DNA from: CAZWLD01 sp964634685
Lineage (GTDB): Bacteria > Bacillota_I > Bacilli_A > Acholeplasmatales > JAEDCM01
Length of the DNA stretch: 36,951 bases
Assembly (NCBI GenBank): GCA_964634685.1
Contig: CAZWLD010000018.1
Span: 1-36,951 of the forward strand
Direction of reading: 5' to 3'
A program made the position numbers and the translations under genes. Below are positions 14,738-23,636 of this stretch, piece after piece. Within the stretch, counting starts at the first letter, position 1; each line of letters opens with the position of its first letter. The notes under the pieces were generated by a model. That model had not been told where the DNA came from. It saw only the letters and a program-made list of their open reading frames with translations, and did no database searches.

Positions 14738-16018
14738 TTAATTATCATATTCTTTAAGATATTTATCAAATTCTTCTGAATTACAGTATACAAAGTGACC
14801 AGGCTTTACCTCACGCATTGAAGGCTTTTCAACAGAATAATCATGCGATTCTAATGGATTATAAGAGATTCTCCTACGTTTCTTTTCATAATGTGGATCT
14901 GGAAGAGGAATTGCCGAAAGTAATGATTTAGTATATGGATGTAGTGGATGTTCAAATAATTCATCACTTGTTGTCAATTCGACAATTTTTCCAAAATACA
15001 TTACCGCAATACGATCTGAGAAATACTTAACTACTGATAAATCATGGGCTATAAATAAAGTAGTAAGGCCCATTTTATCTCTTAATTCATTTAGTAAATT
15101 AATAACTTGAGCTTGAATTGAAACATCTAATGCCGAAATAGGCTCATCCGCAATAATGATTTCAGGATTCAAAATAATAGCTCTTGCAATACCAATTCGT
15201 TGACGCTGTCCTCCTGAAAATTCATGTGGATACCTAGAAGCATGTTCTCTAACCAATCCAACCAATTCTAAAACACGGTATACTTCCTCATCAATTTGTT
15301 TTTTATCACGCATACCACGAATAATAAGTCCCTCGGCTATAATATCATGGACGGTCATACGAGGATCTAATGATGCAATTGGATCTTGAAAAATCATTTG
15401 AATCTTATTCATTATTCGATCCTTTTTAGCATATTTCAATTCTTTCTTTAACTCTTTATTTAAAATGGCAAGTTGTTCAGGATTAGTTTCTTTTTCAATT
15501 AATTCAGCATATTTCTCTTTTACCTTTTCCATTTGGTACATTGCAAACTCTCTATTACAATACTTTTGATCAAATTTTGCATTCTTAATCAATTTCGTAT
15601 TTTCTGAAACAACATCAATTAATGCTTTTTCTGCAGGAGCTTTTTTCTCAGAATAAATTTTTTGTGCTTCTTCTTTACTCATTCCATTAGCTAAATTAGC
15701 ATTTAATTCTGTTTTATACTCTTTAATTTGAGAATTGTACTTTTTCTTTGCTAAGCTAATAGCTTCCTTATATGGTCTAATACCAGCACAAATACGCTTG
15801 CCATCAAAATAGATAGAACCACCAGTTATATCATATAGTCTAATTATCGAACGACCAGTGGTTGTCTTACCACAGCCTGATTCTCCTACTAATCCAAAAA
15901 CCTCTCCTTTATAAATATCAAAGCTTATATTATCTACAGCCTTAAGCGTCCCTTTACCCAATTTAAAATACTGTTCAAGGTTTTGAACACTTAAAAGAAC
16001 TTTTCTTTCATCATTCAT
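14738..16018 (-). CDS. oppF: OppF ATPase, cluster 2, with ~120-residue insertion
   Basis: ATPase subunit for the second peptide importer. Walker A GESGCGKT at 45-52, Q-loop Q211 in QMIFQDPIASLDP, signature FSGGQRQR at 267-274, Walker B IIIADEPISALD at 287-298. Between Walker A and the Q-loop, residues about 83-203 are an insertion rich in K and E (KKKYNSQIKEYKTELNANLA, then KELKKELKYAKKD), likely coiled coil; total length is 426 against about 310-330. The insertion is at the same place as in OppD1 but much shorter. The start overlaps oppD by 8 bp and has GGAGG 8 nt upstream. Motifs are intact. Confidence 0.94.
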   Translation of the reverse strand: MNDERKVLLSVQNLEQYFKLGKGTLKAVDNISFDIYKGEVFGLVGESGCGKTTTGRSIIRLYDITGGSIYFDGKRICAGIRPYKEAISLAKKKYNSQIKEYKTELNANLANGMSKEEAQKIYSEKKAPAEKALIDVVSENTKLIKNAKFDQKYCNREFAMYQMEKVKEKYAELIEKETNPEQLAILNKELKKELKYAKKDRIMNKIQMIFQDPIASLDPRMTVHDIIAEGLIIRGMRDKKQIDEEVYRVLELVGLVREHASRYPHEFSGGQRQRIGIARAIILNPEIIIADEPISALDVSIQAQVINLLNELRDKMGLTTLFIAHDLSVVKYFSDRIAVMYFGKIVELTTSDELFEHPLHPYTKSLLSAIPLPDPHYEKKRRRISYNPLESHDYSVEKPSMREVKPGHFVYCNSEEFDKYLKEYDN

Positions 16019-18164
16019 GCAATTGCGCCTCCTTCATTCTAGCAATACGCTCAGTGATAATCTTAGGAGGATTCACCTTTGGTGCATTCGGATGAAGTAA
16101 CCATGTGGCTGCATAATGAGTCTCAGATATCTCAAATAAAGGTGGTTGTTCTTCAAAATCAATTTCAAGTGCGTATTTATTACGTTCAGCAAAAGCATCT
16201 CCTTTAGGTGGATAAATCATATTAGGAGGTGTCCCTGGAATAGCCTCTAGTTTTTCTTTAGTATTCAAATCTGGCATACTACTTAATAACGCCCATGTAT
16301 ACGGGTGTCGAGGATCATAGAAAATGTCATCTGCAGTACCTAATTCAACAATTTTTCCTGCATACATTACAGCAATTCGATCAGCCATATTTGCTACAAC
16401 ACCCAAATCATGAGTGATAAAGATAACAGATAGATTTCTTTCCTTTTTAATCTTATTAATCGACTCAAGGATTTGCGATTGAATGGTAACATCTAGGGCA
16501 GTAGTAGGCTCATCACAAATTAAAATATCAGGATTAGCGGATAAAGCAATAGCAATTACTATTCTTTGTCTCATTCCTCCAGAGAATTCAAATGGATACT
16601 GACGATAACGAATCTCTGGCTCAGGAATACCTACTTCCTCTAGTAGCTTAATAGCACGTGCCTTCGCCATTTTCTTTGTTACCTTGTATACAACCTTGGA
16701 TGCTTCTTCCTTCATAAAATCGATAAATCCAATCATTTTTTCTTTTGAATTATACGATTCATGTTTACTGATATCGTCTCTAATACTTTGCCTTAAAGAA
16801 TGTAATACGTGACGAATGTTTTTCTTTTGTAATTCAAGATCTACCAATACAGGAGGGACAACCTTCCAAGTAGGGTTTTTACCCTTCTGAACTAATTGAT
16901 TGAATTTTTTTAGTTGTCTTTCATACTTTCTTTGATTAATTGGATTTGTCTTCATTCCCAAGAAATATCTATCCACTTCATTCATTATTGCAGATCGGAA
17001 CGTGTATTCAGTACTATTTTTTGTTACCTCCAAATAATCAATAGCACGCTTAACAGAAGAAGAAATTTTATTAATAATCTGATAAGAACGCTTTTTATCT
17101 ATACTATCTTGACGGAAATATTCCAAAGCCTTTTCGGTTTCATCTAGAATAGATTTTTTTAATTCAATAGAACGATTGTGGGAATAAACCAAGCCTTTCT
17201 CGCCAATTTGAATAAAATCAAGCATAAATTCATCATCAATATACTTTCTTGTCATAACATCTAATTCATCAATAGGCAGAGAAGTATAATCAAAATCAGG
17301 ATTATTCAAAACATAATAACCTAAAGTAAAATAATTAGGCTTTTTCTTATCAATGCTACTGTCAATAATATTTTTTATAAAAGTTAAATGTTTGACAAAG
17401 AGATCTTTATCATACCTCTTTTTATCAGTAATAAATAAATTGCCTAATTCATTCAACATTAATAAATAATCTTCTTTAGATACAACATACGAATTAACAG
17501 TCTTCTTTAAAGAATTTTTAATCATTCTAATTTTTTTAAAATAATTTACCTTTTGATTTTTAGAAACAAGAAATAATAAGTCATTAATTGTTAACTGTAA
17601 AGCAATAGCACTAGCTTGAGCTTCATTATATTGCTGCTCTAAGCGTGTTCCTTGAATACAGAATGAATCAAAAACACGACATTTTTTTGAAAAGCTTTTT
17701 TTAGATATCTTATCTTCCTTCGAATAGGTTGCACAAACATTTTTCTTTAAAATAGATAATTTTGAATTAAAAAGCTTTTTTGCGTTCTTTTGCGAAGCTT
17801 TACCCTTTAAAATCATCGCCTCAGTTAATTGCTGACCAACGCGCATAATTGGATTCAAACTTGACATAGGATCTTGGAAAATCATTGAAATTTTATCTCC
17901 ACGAATTTTGTGGAAATCATCCTCGCTAATTTTCAATAAATCCTGTCCATCATATAGGATTTCTCCACCTTCAACAATAGAGTTACCAGCTAAAATACCA
18001 ATAATTGCTTTACTAGTAACCGATTTACCACTACCAGATTCACCTACAATTGCTAAGGTTTCTCCCTTATAAAGGTCAAACGAAATATCTCTTACTGCTT
18101 TAACATTTCCGCCCTGAGTACGGAAAGATACTTGTAAATTTTTTACTTCTAGTTTTTTTTCCAT
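16011..18164 (-). CDS. oppD: OppD ATPase, cluster 2, with ~380-residue insertion after the Q-loop
   Basis: ATPase subunit of the second importer. Walker A GESGSGKS at 41-48 and Q-loop Q97 (SMIFQDPMSSLNP) are normally spaced, but the signature FSGGMRQR only appears at 527-534, because about 380 residues (roughly 122-500) interrupt the helical subdomain. Walker B ILICDEPTTALD follows at 547-558. The insertion is helical and charged, without a recognised domain, and contains four or more cysteines near 144-169. The site differs from that in OppD1, where the insertion comes before the Q-loop. The C-terminal region (GDAFAERNKYALEID, ETHYAATWLLHPNAP) resembles streptococcal AmiE. 717 residues. GGAGG lies 7 nt before the ATG. 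Confidence 0.92.
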   Translation of the reverse strand: MEKKLEVKNLQVSFRTQGGNVKAVRDISFDLYKGETLAIVGESGSGKSVTSKAIIGILAGNSIVEGGEILYDGQDLLKISEDDFHKIRGDKISMIFQDPMSSLNPIMRVGQQLTEAMILKGKASQKNAKKLFNSKLSILKKNVCATYSKEDKISKKSFSKKCRVFDSFCIQGTRLEQQYNEAQASAIALQLTINDLLFLVSKNQKVNYFKKIRMIKNSLKKTVNSYVVSKEDYLLMLNELGNLFITDKKRYDKDLFVKHLTFIKNIIDSSIDKKKPNYFTLGYYVLNNPDFDYTSLPIDELDVMTRKYIDDEFMLDFIQIGEKGLVYSHNRSIELKKSILDETEKALEYFRQDSIDKKRSYQIINKISSSVKRAIDYLEVTKNSTEYTFRSAIMNEVDRYFLGMKTNPINQRKYERQLKKFNQLVQKGKNPTWKVVPPVLVDLELQKKNIRHVLHSLRQSIRDDISKHESYNSKEKMIGFIDFMKEEASKVVYKVTKKMAKARAIKLLEEVGIPEPEIRYRQYPFEFSGGMRQRIVIAIALSANPDILICDEPTTALDVTIQSQILESINKIKKERNLSVIFITHDLGVVANMADRIAVMYAGKIVELGTADDIFYDPRHPYTWALLSSMPDLNTKEKLEAIPGTPPNMIYPPKGDAFAERNKYALEIDFEEQPPLFEISETHYAATWLLHPNAPKVNPPKIITERIARMKEAQLHE

Positions 18165-18166
18165 AA

Positions 18167-19708
18167 TTAATCCTCCGTACCTCTAAGTGATGGATTAAAC
18201 GCATCACGTAATCCATTACCAAATAAGTTGAAACTTAACATTAATAAACTAATAAATATCGACGGGAATAAAATCAAATGTGGATATGTTACTAAATATT
18301 GCTGCCCATTTGCCAATAAAGTACCAACACTTGTACGATTACCTGAATTAAGATTAATAATTCCTAAATAGCTTAACGAAGTTTCAGAGAAAATAACGCC
18401 CGGAATTACAAGAACACATGATGTAATAAGCGTACCTAAAGAGTTAGGGAAAATATGCTTAAACATAATTCTCTTATCTGAAGCTCCAAGAGTTCTTGCA
18501 GCTAAGACATATTCTTGATTCTTGAAACGATAAAATTGCATTCTGGTACGACCAGCCATGCTAATCCATCCTGTCAAGAAAAATGCAATAAATAAAATTA
18601 AAACCTGATTATTACCTTCCATATGGTATTTCAAAAGGGTAATTACAACCATAAATGGAATTGAACCTAAAATGTCTACAAATCTTTCCATTGCAAGGTC
18701 AATTTTACCACCATAATATCCTTCAATAGCTCCATAAATTGCTCCAACAAATAAGTTAACTGATGCAATTACAATTGCTAAAATGAAACTAAATCGGGCT
18801 CCACTTGAAAGACAAGTAAATAAATCTTGACCAGAACTTGTACTTCCAAATAAAAATTGAGGAGATGTTATTCCATCCTTCATGACATAAGAATGATAAT
18901 AAATATAGTACTCATAATAATTAATTCGGCATTGATATCCTGTTTGATTTTTAATGGCATAATCATAAAGAGGAGTTTCTCCTTCTATTCTTATACTTGA
19001 ATAGTCATCAAAGCCAGATGAATAATTCCTATAAATCGGAATATAGTCACCGTTTTCATCTAATACAATTTCTGTTTTTCCTTTACTCTTTTTAGTTTTA
19101 AACCAGAAATTAGCATCTTGTGTATCCTGAGTTGCTTCTGGTCTATCATTTTTATTAGTAATTGGATAAATCACTTGAATTCCAGTTTCATTTTGGTATT
19201 GTTGAATACTTTGATATTCTTCTGGCAAAAGGTCCATAAATACAACACCCTTTGACTGATATGAATCTAATCTAACACGATAAATATTTAATTCACCAGT
19301 TTCTTTATTTTGAATCATTTTATATTTTTGATTCTTTATCGCGTTATGTCCAGTTTCAACACCCATTGAATAATAATATAAGAAAGATGTTTCATTTAAA
19401 TCTTTTTGAGCACATCCATCCCAAAAACTGGTGTTGAAAAACAAATTATTTTTTGGCAAGGTAAAATGATAATAAGTATCCTTATAAGATACCTTATATG
19501 GAGAGAAAATAGGCCCAACAATTGCAAATAATAAAAGCAAAATAATGATAACTGTAGCAACAATTGATGCTTGATTCTTTTTGAATCGATTAAACGCATC
19601 CCTAAAATAACCAATTGGTTTTGTTTGTAATTCTTTATCGTGAAGTTTACCATCCATTTTTGCAAAATTAAACTTCTCTTTTGGCATTTCTATTTCATTT
19701 GGCTTCAT
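18167..19708 (-). CDS. oppC: oligopeptide ABC permease OppC, cluster 2, with large external loop
   Basis: Membrane channel subunit. The 513-residue length is explained by about 200 residues (75-285) inserted between helix 1 (about 48-70) and helix 2, external by topology and rich in Tyr and Asn. The loop ends in FGSTSSGQDLFTCLSSGAR, which aligns with FGTDELGDSIF in the normal OppC, so the insertion lies before the usual re-entry. The BPD domain has the EAA loop (QEYVLAARTLGASDKRIMFKHIFPN) and the C-terminus is GLRDAFNPSLRG. Its ATG shares one base with the oppB stop and its ribosome-binding site (GGGGGCG) is weak, suggesting translational coupling. Confidence 0.93.
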   Translation of the reverse strand: MKPNEIEMPKEKFNFAKMDGKLHDKELQTKPIGYFRDAFNRFKKNQASIVATVIIILLLLFAIVGPIFSPYKVSYKDTYYHFTLPKNNLFFNTSFWDGCAQKDLNETSFLYYYSMGVETGHNAIKNQKYKMIQNKETGELNIYRVRLDSYQSKGVVFMDLLPEEYQSIQQYQNETGIQVIYPITNKNDRPEATQDTQDANFWFKTKKSKGKTEIVLDENGDYIPIYRNYSSGFDDYSSIRIEGETPLYDYAIKNQTGYQCRINYYEYYIYYHSYVMKDGITSPQFLFGSTSSGQDLFTCLSSGARFSFILAIVIASVNLFVGAIYGAIEGYYGGKIDLAMERFVDILGSIPFMVVITLLKYHMEGNNQVLILFIAFFLTGWISMAGRTRMQFYRFKNQEYVLAARTLGASDKRIMFKHIFPNSLGTLITSCVLVIPGVIFSETSLSYLGIINLNSGNRTSVGTLLANGQQYLVTYPHLILFPSIFISLLMLSFNLFGNGLRDAFNPSLRGTED

Positions 19709-20670
19709 TATTTCGCCCCCATCCTAATTCTTGGATCGATAAACCCATAGCTAATATCAATAACAATTCCTGCAGCTAGACCAACTAAACAATAAAATCC
19801 TGATAGTAACATAAAAAAATCATAGTCTTGAGCATTGATAGCATCTAGATATAAGCCACCTACACCTGGGATTGAGAAAATCTTTTCGATAATTAGTGAT
19901 CCAGATAATACAGAAATAAATTCGCCAATAATGCTTGGGAATATTGGTACCATGGCATTTCGCAAAGCGTGTCGAACAGTAGCTTGTCCTTTGGTTAAAC
20001 CTTTAGTTCGGGCAAGAAGCATATATTCATTTGTTAATACCTCAGTTAACTCAGCTCTTGTATAACGAGCATATCCCGCAATTGAGCCAAAAGCCAAACT
20101 AATAACTGCTGGCATCATCGATCTAAACATTTCCCATGTAAAATAATTATATCCAGCCTTCATCGTAATATCAAACCAACCTAGTTTAAAGCAAAAAATA
20201 AATTGAACTAAGAAAGCATAAACAAAGCTTGGGACAGAAATAAAAAGCATGACACCTGTACTAATTATGTGATCTTGAATTTTATTCTTTTTAAGTGCGG
20301 CGTAAATTCCTAATGCAATTCCAATTGGAACTGCAATCAAAGATGAATATACATTAATCAAAACTGTAGGCACTAATTTTTCAGTAAAAACGCCCCATAC
20401 AGGCTTATTCCTATATTCAGGTAAGTTTACACCAATACCAAAGTCACCACTTACAACAATTCTTTTTATATAATTAAAAAACTGCGTTGGAATAGGGTCA
20501 TAATATCCTCTAGCTTTTAACTGATTCATTAATATATCACGGTCTTTTCCAAATTGAATATCGATTGTAATGGGTAATAGTTTAATTAATGTAAAACAAA
20601 TTATCATAATAGTAACGAAAGTAAATAGCATCAAGCCAATTCTTTTCATTACGTATTTAAACATATACAT
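19708..20670 (-). CDS. oppB: oligopeptide ABC permease OppB, cluster 2
   Basis: Channel subunit of normal size (320 residues) with six predicted membrane helices: about 10-32, 96-118, 131-154, 180-200, 232-255 and 283-305. It carries the BPD EAA loop (NEYMLLARTKGLTKGQATVRHALRNA) and ends DPRIRMGAK. It lacks the external domain found in OppB of cluster 1. AAAGGAG stands 9 nt before the ATG at 20670; a second ATG two codons later is possible. It is separated from oppA2 by 98 bp containing a stem-loop. Confidence 0.95.
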   Translation of the reverse strand: MYMFKYVMKRIGLMLFTFVTIMIICFTLIKLLPITIDIQFGKDRDILMNQLKARGYYDPIPTQFFNYIKRIVVSGDFGIGVNLPEYRNKPVWGVFTEKLVPTVLINVYSSLIAVPIGIALGIYAALKKNKIQDHIISTGVMLFISVPSFVYAFLVQFIFCFKLGWFDITMKAGYNYFTWEMFRSMMPAVISLAFGSIAGYARYTRAELTEVLTNEYMLLARTKGLTKGQATVRHALRNAMVPIFPSIIGEFISVLSGSLIIEKIFSIPGVGGLYLDAINAQDYDFFMLLSGFYCLVGLAAGIVIDISYGFIDPRIRMGAK

Positions 20671-20715
20671 AATTAAATCTCCTTTAAAACATAATTTAAG
20701 TATTATAGTTCAAAA

Positions 20716-20741
20716 TGTGGAACAATTTGCATTGTCCCACA
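20716..20741 (-). terminator. intercistronic stem-loop between oppA and oppB, cluster 2
   Basis: An 11-bp stem, TGTGGGACAAT / ATTGTTCCACA on the minus strand (one G-U), loop GCAA, then only four U. Same position as the stem-loop in cluster 1, so partial termination or mRNA stabilisation of oppA is likely. Confidence 0.6.
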
Positions 20742-20768
20742 CAATGAATATAAATGTTTACATTTCAA

Positions 20769-23267
20769 TTATTTGTAATTTAAATTTCCGCCTTGGGAAG
20801 CAACATATTGTGCCCATTCTTCATCAGTATAATTATAAGTCATATATCTTACTCCACCATATCCTAGGAATGTGTTGTAATCATATGTTACATAATCAAC
20901 CTTGAATGAAATTAAACTAGCTCCAAAGTTGTAGTATAGAGGGACTGTATAGTATACACTTAGAACCTCTTTTTCTAGTGCAGCAATTAAAAGTAATCTA
21001 TGTGCTTCATCAAGTGCACCTTGGCCCCAATTATACTTGCATCCTTCATTACCATTTAAACAATCATACCAATCAAGTAATGACATTGTATCAGTCACAT
21101 CAGCGCCATCTTTTCCTACTCCTGGCATTGTGAATGTTAACATTGTACTATCTGTATCCCAAGCAGCAGAATACATATATTGTGGACTTAAGTAAGCTAA
21201 TAAGAAATAACCAGGATCCCAAGCAGCGCCTGTCCATCCACCCATACAAACATCGTATCCACCAGCGCGGAAGTCTTCAGCCCATGCATCACCCTTATCA
21301 GATAATGTCATTTCAAGACGACCCTCTAAAGATGTACCTTTTAATAATTCTACCCAGTAAGTTTTAATAGCTTCAAATCTACGTGTTACTACCTCATTTA
21401 TTGCTCCTGAACCAAAATCTAATGAAATCACATCAGTTGCTTTGATATCGCCAGCTGTCAATGCTGCGGCATATGCACTTTCTACTAATGCTCTTGCAGT
21501 TGTTAAATCATATCCAGTAATAGCATCTGCAGCATCTTCAAGATTTGCATATTTAGATGTATCAATTGCATAAACATCGCATAATGTTTGTCTTGCAGGA
21601 TCTGTGTATCGATATACTCCACCATTTTCAACATCATAATAATGAATTGATGTAAATAATCCGTAACCAGCTAATGAACTAGTAGTAGTATTTTTTGCAA
21701 ATTCTGTACGGTTAATTGATAATGATAAGGCTTTTCTGAAGTCATTATAGGCTAAGATAGTCTTATTCTTACCTTCTGTTTCACGTGCTTTTAATGCTTC
21801 CTTAGAAGATTGTAATTGTAATGAAGCAACAAAATCATCTGGTGTAAAGTAAGCTCTATCACTGTTCTTGTAATCATTAGCGATTGTAACATCAATACCA
21901 ATGCCATCTAATTGTCCTGCTTGGAATTTTAACCATGCAGTATTCCATTCTTTAATTGTCTCGGCAACAATCTTAGTAGTTTGATATTGTCCTTTGTATA
22001 AATCCATATTGTATCCATACCAATATTCATTCTTTTCAAGAACAAATTGTTTTCCTGATTGGAAATTTGTTAATTTATATGGTCCCCAACTAGCAGTTGA
22101 TTCAACACTGCTGTTGTATGTAGAAGTCCATAATGTAGATCCAGTTGCAGGAGCAACCTTATTAGCTTCAAATTTTTCTTTATGAACTAATGGAAGACTA
22201 GCCATATTATATGCTGCTTTATATGATAATGATCCATCCTCTTTTAATAATTCTAGAGGTTTATCTAATACTAGAACAAATGAATAATCGCCAGTTGTAA
22301 ACATACCAACTTTTGACCAATCCATTTCTGGATATACATAATCTTTACAAATTGTCAAATATGCTAATTCAGCATCAGCATCTGGATTCCAATCATCGCA
22401 GTTTGAATAATCTTCAATCATTTGAGCAGTCAAGTCGATATTTTCTTCTTCACAATTATATTTAGTAAAGAAGTATTCGCCTGTTCCAACTCTTTCATCA
22501 GCTTCATTTGTTGTATAGATTTCAAAATTTTGCTCTAAATATCCAGCAGCTTTAACTTGAGCGTATGTTCCACCAAACCAGCTATCTTTAAATATTTTGC
22601 TAATTGCATCAATATTTAATTGAATTTTTTCTCCAGCAGCTTGAGCTGCAGAAATACTAGCATAGGCATTACTTGTTATTTCATCTACTGTTGTGCCTTG
22701 CTTAACGTATTTTTGAGCATTGTGGATAATAGTACTTCCAATATAGAAGCTATCTGCACGATAATTTTGGAATAATGGATTTAATTGTTCTTTCATAGAA
22801 TATACAAAATCTTCTGCTTTAATATAAGTTCCATCGTCCCATCTCAAATCTTCACGTAATGTAATTTCATAAGCATATGCTTTTTCTGCTTCAGCAGGAA
22901 CAGCATAATTTTCGTTTCCAGCATATGTTTTTGTAACATCCTCAAGCTTAGTAGCTGCAGAATATTTCATTACATAATCTCCTTCTACGATTTCGCCATT
23001 TTCATATTTAAAATCATAAATGAAGAAATTACTGCCAATATAACCCATAATTTCAGTATCATTATTATCTTGGTATGTTAATTCATTCCAATTTGATGGT
23101 GATAAAGAAACAAATGTATTATAAGTATAATTCTTATTCGCAGGTGTTTCTGTTGTTGTGCTGTCACCATTTGTAGTAGTGTCGCCATTTGTAGTAGTTT
23201 TATCACCACAAGCAGTTAAACCGAAAACAGCTAATGCAGCTAACATTAAACTTAATATTTTTTTCAT
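20769..23267 (-). CDS. oppA: oligopeptide-binding lipoprotein OppA, cluster 2
   Basis: Peptide receptor of the second importer, anchored through lipid cysteine C20 (lipobox LTAC), with a T/N-rich linker at 22-44. The signal peptide is nearly identical to that of OppA1. The 832-residue protein has the normal SBP_bac_5 order: N-terminal lobe (SPSNWNELTYQDNND), YEITLREDLRWDDGTYIKAEDFVYSM, the KNEYWYG segment, FRKALSLSINRTEFAK, GGWTGAAWDPGYFL, and the C-terminal lobe (DEAHRLLLIAALEKEVLSVY, VPLYYNFGASLI, YMTYNYTDEEW). It is larger than most OppA (about 550), mainly from extra segments around 170-320. AAAGGAG is 11 nt upstream. Clear identification; specificity unknown. Confidence 0.94.
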   Translation of the reverse strand: MKKILSLMLAALAVFGLTACGDKTTTNGDTTTNGDSTTTETPANKNYTYNTFVSLSPSNWNELTYQDNNDTEIMGYIGSNFFIYDFKYENGEIVEGDYVMKYSAATKLEDVTKTYAGNENYAVPAEAEKAYAYEITLREDLRWDDGTYIKAEDFVYSMKEQLNPLFQNYRADSFYIGSTIIHNAQKYVKQGTTVDEITSNAYASISAAQAAGEKIQLNIDAISKIFKDSWFGGTYAQVKAAGYLEQNFEIYTTNEADERVGTGEYFFTKYNCEEENIDLTAQMIEDYSNCDDWNPDADAELAYLTICKDYVYPEMDWSKVGMFTTGDYSFVLVLDKPLELLKEDGSLSYKAAYNMASLPLVHKEKFEANKVAPATGSTLWTSTYNSSVESTASWGPYKLTNFQSGKQFVLEKNEYWYGYNMDLYKGQYQTTKIVAETIKEWNTAWLKFQAGQLDGIGIDVTIANDYKNSDRAYFTPDDFVASLQLQSSKEALKARETEGKNKTILAYNDFRKALSLSINRTEFAKNTTTSSLAGYGLFTSIHYYDVENGGVYRYTDPARQTLCDVYAIDTSKYANLEDAADAITGYDLTTARALVESAYAAALTAGDIKATDVISLDFGSGAINEVVTRRFEAIKTYWVELLKGTSLEGRLEMTLSDKGDAWAEDFRAGGYDVCMGGWTGAAWDPGYFLLAYLSPQYMYSAAWDTDSTMLTFTMPGVGKDGADVTDTMSLLDWYDCLNGNEGCKYNWGQGALDEAHRLLLIAALEKEVLSVYYTVPLYYNFGASLISFKVDYVTYDYNTFLGYGGVRYMTYNYTDEEWAQYVASQGGNLNYK

Positions 23268-23301
23268 TTTCGTTTTCTCTCCTTTATTTCAATTTTGTTT
23301 C

Positions 23302-23330
23302 ATTATATATTAATATTAAGATATTGTCAA
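23302..23330 (-). promoter_or_regulatory. consensus promoter of opp cluster 2
   Basis: Minus strand: -35 TTGACA (23325-23330), 17-bp spacer, -10 TATAAT (23302-23307); the same architecture and distance to the ATG as in cluster 1. Confidence 0.88.
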
Positions 23331-23363
23331 CGGAATTACTTAACAATATTTTTGGTTCCTAAA

Positions 23364-23377
23364 TGAAAACGTATTCT
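23364..23377. promoter_or_regulatory. CRE-like operator upstream of oppA, cluster 2
   Basis: TGAAAACGTATTCT, identical to the box of cluster 1 and likewise centred 66 bp upstream of the -10 centre. The rest of this 369-bp space up to pepF is AT-rich with no gene seen. Confidence 0.5.
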
Positions 23378-23570
23378 TTCTAATATTATTTTTTCAATGC
23401 AGCATTTTGAAATACGTATATCAAAAAAAAATATTCTTTTTCGAATATAATTTCTTCACCTCATCTATTTTATTGGATGTTTTTACAAAAAATAAATATT
23501 GATTTTTAAAATATAAAACAATAATAATATTTGTATTGAAAAATTCGTAATTTTTACTCCATCTTGTCTT

Positions 23571-23584
23571 TGAAATCGTTTTCC
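23571..23584. promoter_or_regulatory. CRE-like operator overlapping or abutting the pepF -35 region
   Basis: TGAAATCGTTTTCC matches the cre consensus at 13 of 14 positions. Its centre is 34 bp upstream of the pepF -10 centre, where a bound regulator would hinder RNA polymerase. Confidence 0.55.
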
Positions 23585-23608
23585 TAGTTTTTTTATACTT
23601 ATGTTTGC

Positions 23609-23614
23609 TATAAT
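23609..23614 (+). promoter_or_regulatory. extended -10 of the pepF promoter
   Basis: TATAAT preceded by TGC (extended -10), 22 bp upstream of the pepF ATG. No good -35 is visible, as expected for extended -10 promoters. Confidence 0.6.
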
Positions 23615-23636
23615 AACATAAAGGAGGTATTTCATT

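Noticed and set aside
6058..23267. Reading the two opp clusters as a recent identical duplication
   Set aside because: The coding sequences differ in insertion sites, lengths and sequence; only the regulatory leaders and signal peptides remain close.
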